DNA from: Actinomycetota bacterium
GTDB taxonomy: Bacteria > Actinomycetota > Humimicrobiia > Humimicrobiales > Humimicrobiaceae
DNA: 16,044 nucleotides
Direction of reading: 5' to 3'
Assembly: GCA_016870675.1 (NCBI GenBank)
Contig: VGAU01000012.1
Location: 1-16,044, forward strand
The notes under the pieces were generated by a model. The model did no database searches, was not told where the DNA came from, and was given only the letters and a program-made list of their open reading frames with translations. The position numbers and the translations under genes were made by a program. Positions 14,519 to 16,044 of the stretch are shown in pieces (the first letter of the stretch is position 1; each line of letters opens with the position of its first letter).

Positions 14519-15583
14519 ATGGTTCCGTTATTTTTTATTTCAAACCAGCCTTTTTCCGGTAAAAGTTCGATGTGCGTGGGTGTAGGGAAATTATTCACTG
14601 AAAAAGGCTTGAAGGTAGGGTATATGAAACCAGTAGGGACGCTGCCAATTCGGGTAGGAGGAATAACTACAGATGAAGATGCGCAATATATCTCAAATAT
14701 ACTGGACGTAAAAGAAGAACTTGAGGATATATGCCCTATTGTGTTAACCCAGCATTTTAACAGAGAAGGCCTGAAAGATCAAAGTTTCTCTAAGGGGTTT
14801 GTGGATTTAATTGCTAAAGCTTACGAGAGAATTCAAAAGGGTAAGGATATTGTAATTTTAGAAGGGGCTAAAAGTGTTGAGGACGGCTACTTCCTGGGGA
14901 TATCTTCAGATAAAATTTGTGAAAAATTGGGTGCCAGGGTAATTATGGTAATTAAATATAGCTCTGAAATTGTAGATCAAATTCTTTATTCAAAGGAATT
15001 TTTAGAAGATTGTCTGAGTGGTGTAATCATAAATTGGGTTCCAAGAAGCCAGATGAACTACCTCGAAGAATTGATAGTTCCATTTCTGACAAAAAAGGGA
15101 ATAGAAGTTTTTGGATATATAGCTTCGGACATGATGCTGTCCTCTGTAAGTATAAAGGAAATGTCCGAGATTTTAGGCGGACAGATAATTTGCGCTGAAG
15201 ATAAAGTTAATGAATTAGTGGAGACATTTATGGTTGGAGCTATGGGTCAGGAACAAGCGCTTAAATTTTTTAGAAGAAAGGCTAATAAAGCGGTTATAAC
15301 AGGTGGAGACAGGGCGGATGTTCAGCTTGCAGCGCTGGAAACACCTACTAAATGTCTTATACTTACAGGTAATTTTCAGCCAAGCACTATAGTTCTGGGA
15401 AGGGCTGAAGAATTAGGAGTGCCTATGATTCTGGTTAATTATGATACGCTTACTGCAGTAGAGAAAGTTGGAGAAATTATCGGCCATGTAAGATTTCATG
15501 AAGTTAAAAAAATAGATAAAATAGTTGAAGTGGTACGGGAGTATATAGATATAAACAGATTGCTGGAAATTTCAAAAAAATAA
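14519..15583 (+). CDS. DRTGG-domain P-loop protein (phosphotransacetylase N-terminal-like)
   Basis: A 354-residue protein resembling the non-catalytic N-terminal half of long phosphotransacetylases. The N-terminal dethiobiotin-synthetase-like P-loop domain (about 1-200) has Walker A-like QPFSGKSS (residues 10-17), VGYMKPVGT and VILEGAKS. The C-terminal DRTGG domain (about 215-330) has AVITGGDRADVQLAALE (around residues 259-275), LILTGNFQPS and VPMILVNYDT. It lacks the catalytic Pta domain, so acetyltransfer is not expected. Perfect AGGAGG (14508-14513) precedes ATG 14519, and the gene is tightly coupled to the acetate-CoA ligase. A nucleotide- or metabolite-sensing regulator of that enzyme is my inference. 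Free-standing proteins of this type are often named phosphotransacetylase family without evidence of that activity. Confidence 0.85.
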   Translation: MVPLFFISNQPFSGKSSMCVGVGKLFTEKGLKVGYMKPVGTLPIRVGGITTDEDAQYISNILDVKEELEDICPIVLTQHFNREGLKDQSFSKGFVDLIAKAYERIQKGKDIVILEGAKSVEDGYFLGISSDKICEKLGARVIMVIKYSSEIVDQILYSKEFLEDCLSGVIINWVPRSQMNYLEELIVPFLTKKGIEVFGYIASDMMLSSVSIKEMSEILGGQIICAEDKVNELVETFMVGAMGQEQALKFFRRKANKAVITGGDRADVQLAALETPTKCLILTGNFQPSTIVLGRAEELGVPMILVNYDTLTAVEKVGEIIGHVRFHEVKKIDKIVEVVREYIDINRLLEISKK

Positions 15584-15601
15584 TTACAGCTAAAATCAAT
15601 T

Positions 15602-16044
15602 ATGGTGCAGTTTAACTCAAACAATTATTCAATCATTATAGATGCGATGGGAGGAGATTTTGCCCCTGAAGAGATTGTTAAGGGTTCTATAGAAGCCAGA
15701 TCAGCCTTTCAAGTAAAAATAAAACTGGTTGGAAATAAAGATAAGATAAAGACAATTGCAGCAGCCAGCCAGTTAAATCTTGATGGTATAGAGATTGTTC
15801 CAAGCTCCCAGGAAGTAAGTATGAACGAATCCCCATCAGAAATACTAAAGAAAAAAAGGAATTCCTCAATTTTTATAGGTTCAGAGCTCGCATCCAGGGG
15901 TCAGGGAAAAGCTTTTCTCTCTGCTGGTAATACTGGTGCGGTAATGGCCTGCTCTCTTTTTAATATGAAAAGAATAGAAAATATAATAAGACCTGCTATT
16001 GCAGTGATAATACCTTTATCGGATAGGAAATTTGTATTAATCGA
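15602..16044 (+). CDS. plsX: Phosphate acyltransferase PlsX, 3'-truncated by window edge
   Basis: PlsX converts acyl-ACP and phosphate to acyl-phosphate, the donor for PlsY in the first acylation of glycerol-3-phosphate; it is a peripheral membrane enzyme. The first 147 codons are present and open to the window end. Seen: the signature SIIIDAMGGDFAPEEIVKG (Asp14 to Asp19 region), the acidic VPSSQEVSMNESPSEILKKK, GSELASRGQGKAFLSAGNTGAVMA and RPAIAVIIP. ATG 15602 is 18 nt after the previous stop with no clear Shine-Dalgarno. An rpmF-plsX neighbourhood is usual. With fakA upstream the window encodes both bacterial routes to acyl-phosphate. Confidence 0.95.
   Translation, partial: MVQFNSNNYSIIIDAMGGDFAPEEIVKGSIEARSAFQVKIKLVGNKDKIKTIAAASQLNLDGIEIVPSSQEVSMNESPSEILKKKRNSSIFIGSELASRGQGKAFLSAGNTGAVMACSLFNMKRIENIIRPAIAVIIPLSDRKFVLI

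Noticed and set aside
1..16044. CRISPR arrays, tRNA/rRNA genes, insertion sequences, prophage genes
   Set aside because: Read through for these; no regularly spaced repeats, no tRNA-like or rRNA segments and no transposase, integrase or phage motifs were seen.

Overview
The window is an AT-rich, densely packed bacterial chromosome segment made almost entirely of housekeeping genes on the + strand; rpmB is the only clear minus-strand gene. Gene content and order (coaBC-metK-priA-def-fmt-rsmB, then rpmB-fakA-rsmD-coaD-SepIVA-like-rpmF-plsX) match clusters common in Gram-positive-type lineages. The SepIVA-like coiled-coil gene beside coaD, the FakA/PlsX lipid genes and an ADP-forming acyl-CoA synthetase suggest a low-GC, probably anaerobic and fermentative member of the Actinobacteria/Firmicutes side of the tree, possibly an uncultured lineage. 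This placement is inference; there is no rRNA or tRNA here to fix it.

Left block (1-7220): the 3' end of coaBC (CoaB half), S-adenosylmethionine synthetase metK, primosomal helicase priA, peptide deformylase def, methionyl-tRNA formyltransferase fmt and 16S rRNA methyltransferase rsmB. Gaps are tiny, fmt overlaps rsmB, and the block looks like one transcription unit. MetK makes the methyl donor used by RsmB; Fmt and Def add and remove the N-formyl group of initiator methionine.

Middle (7221-8723): a VapB/VapC-type toxin-antitoxin pair with its own likely promoter, then rpmB (bL28) on the opposite strand. Next comes the largest non-coding stretch, about 460 bp between rpmB and fakA. It holds a 12-bp tandem repeat, a hairpin faintly like the SRP RNA core, a possible 34-codon ORF and a minus-strand terminator-like hairpin.

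Right block (8724-16044): fakA (fatty acid kinase), rsmD, coaD, a SepIVA/DivIVA-like coiled-coil protein, rpmF (bL32), a fused ADP-forming acetate-CoA ligase, a DRTGG-domain P-loop protein, and the 5' part of plsX. FakA and PlsX both make acyl-phosphate for phospholipid synthesis; CoaB and CoaD are two steps of CoA synthesis, and the CoA ligase consumes CoA.

The most unusual local observation is rsmD. Its conserved N-terminus is intact but has no ATG, GTG or TTG in frame. An ATT sits exactly where the initiator Met belongs, 5 nt after a Shine-Dalgarno-like GGTGAT. This means either a rare AUU start, a +1 frameshift, or a one-base sequence error. I see no clear evidence of a wholly new multi-gene system; the candidates worth checking are listed as findings.
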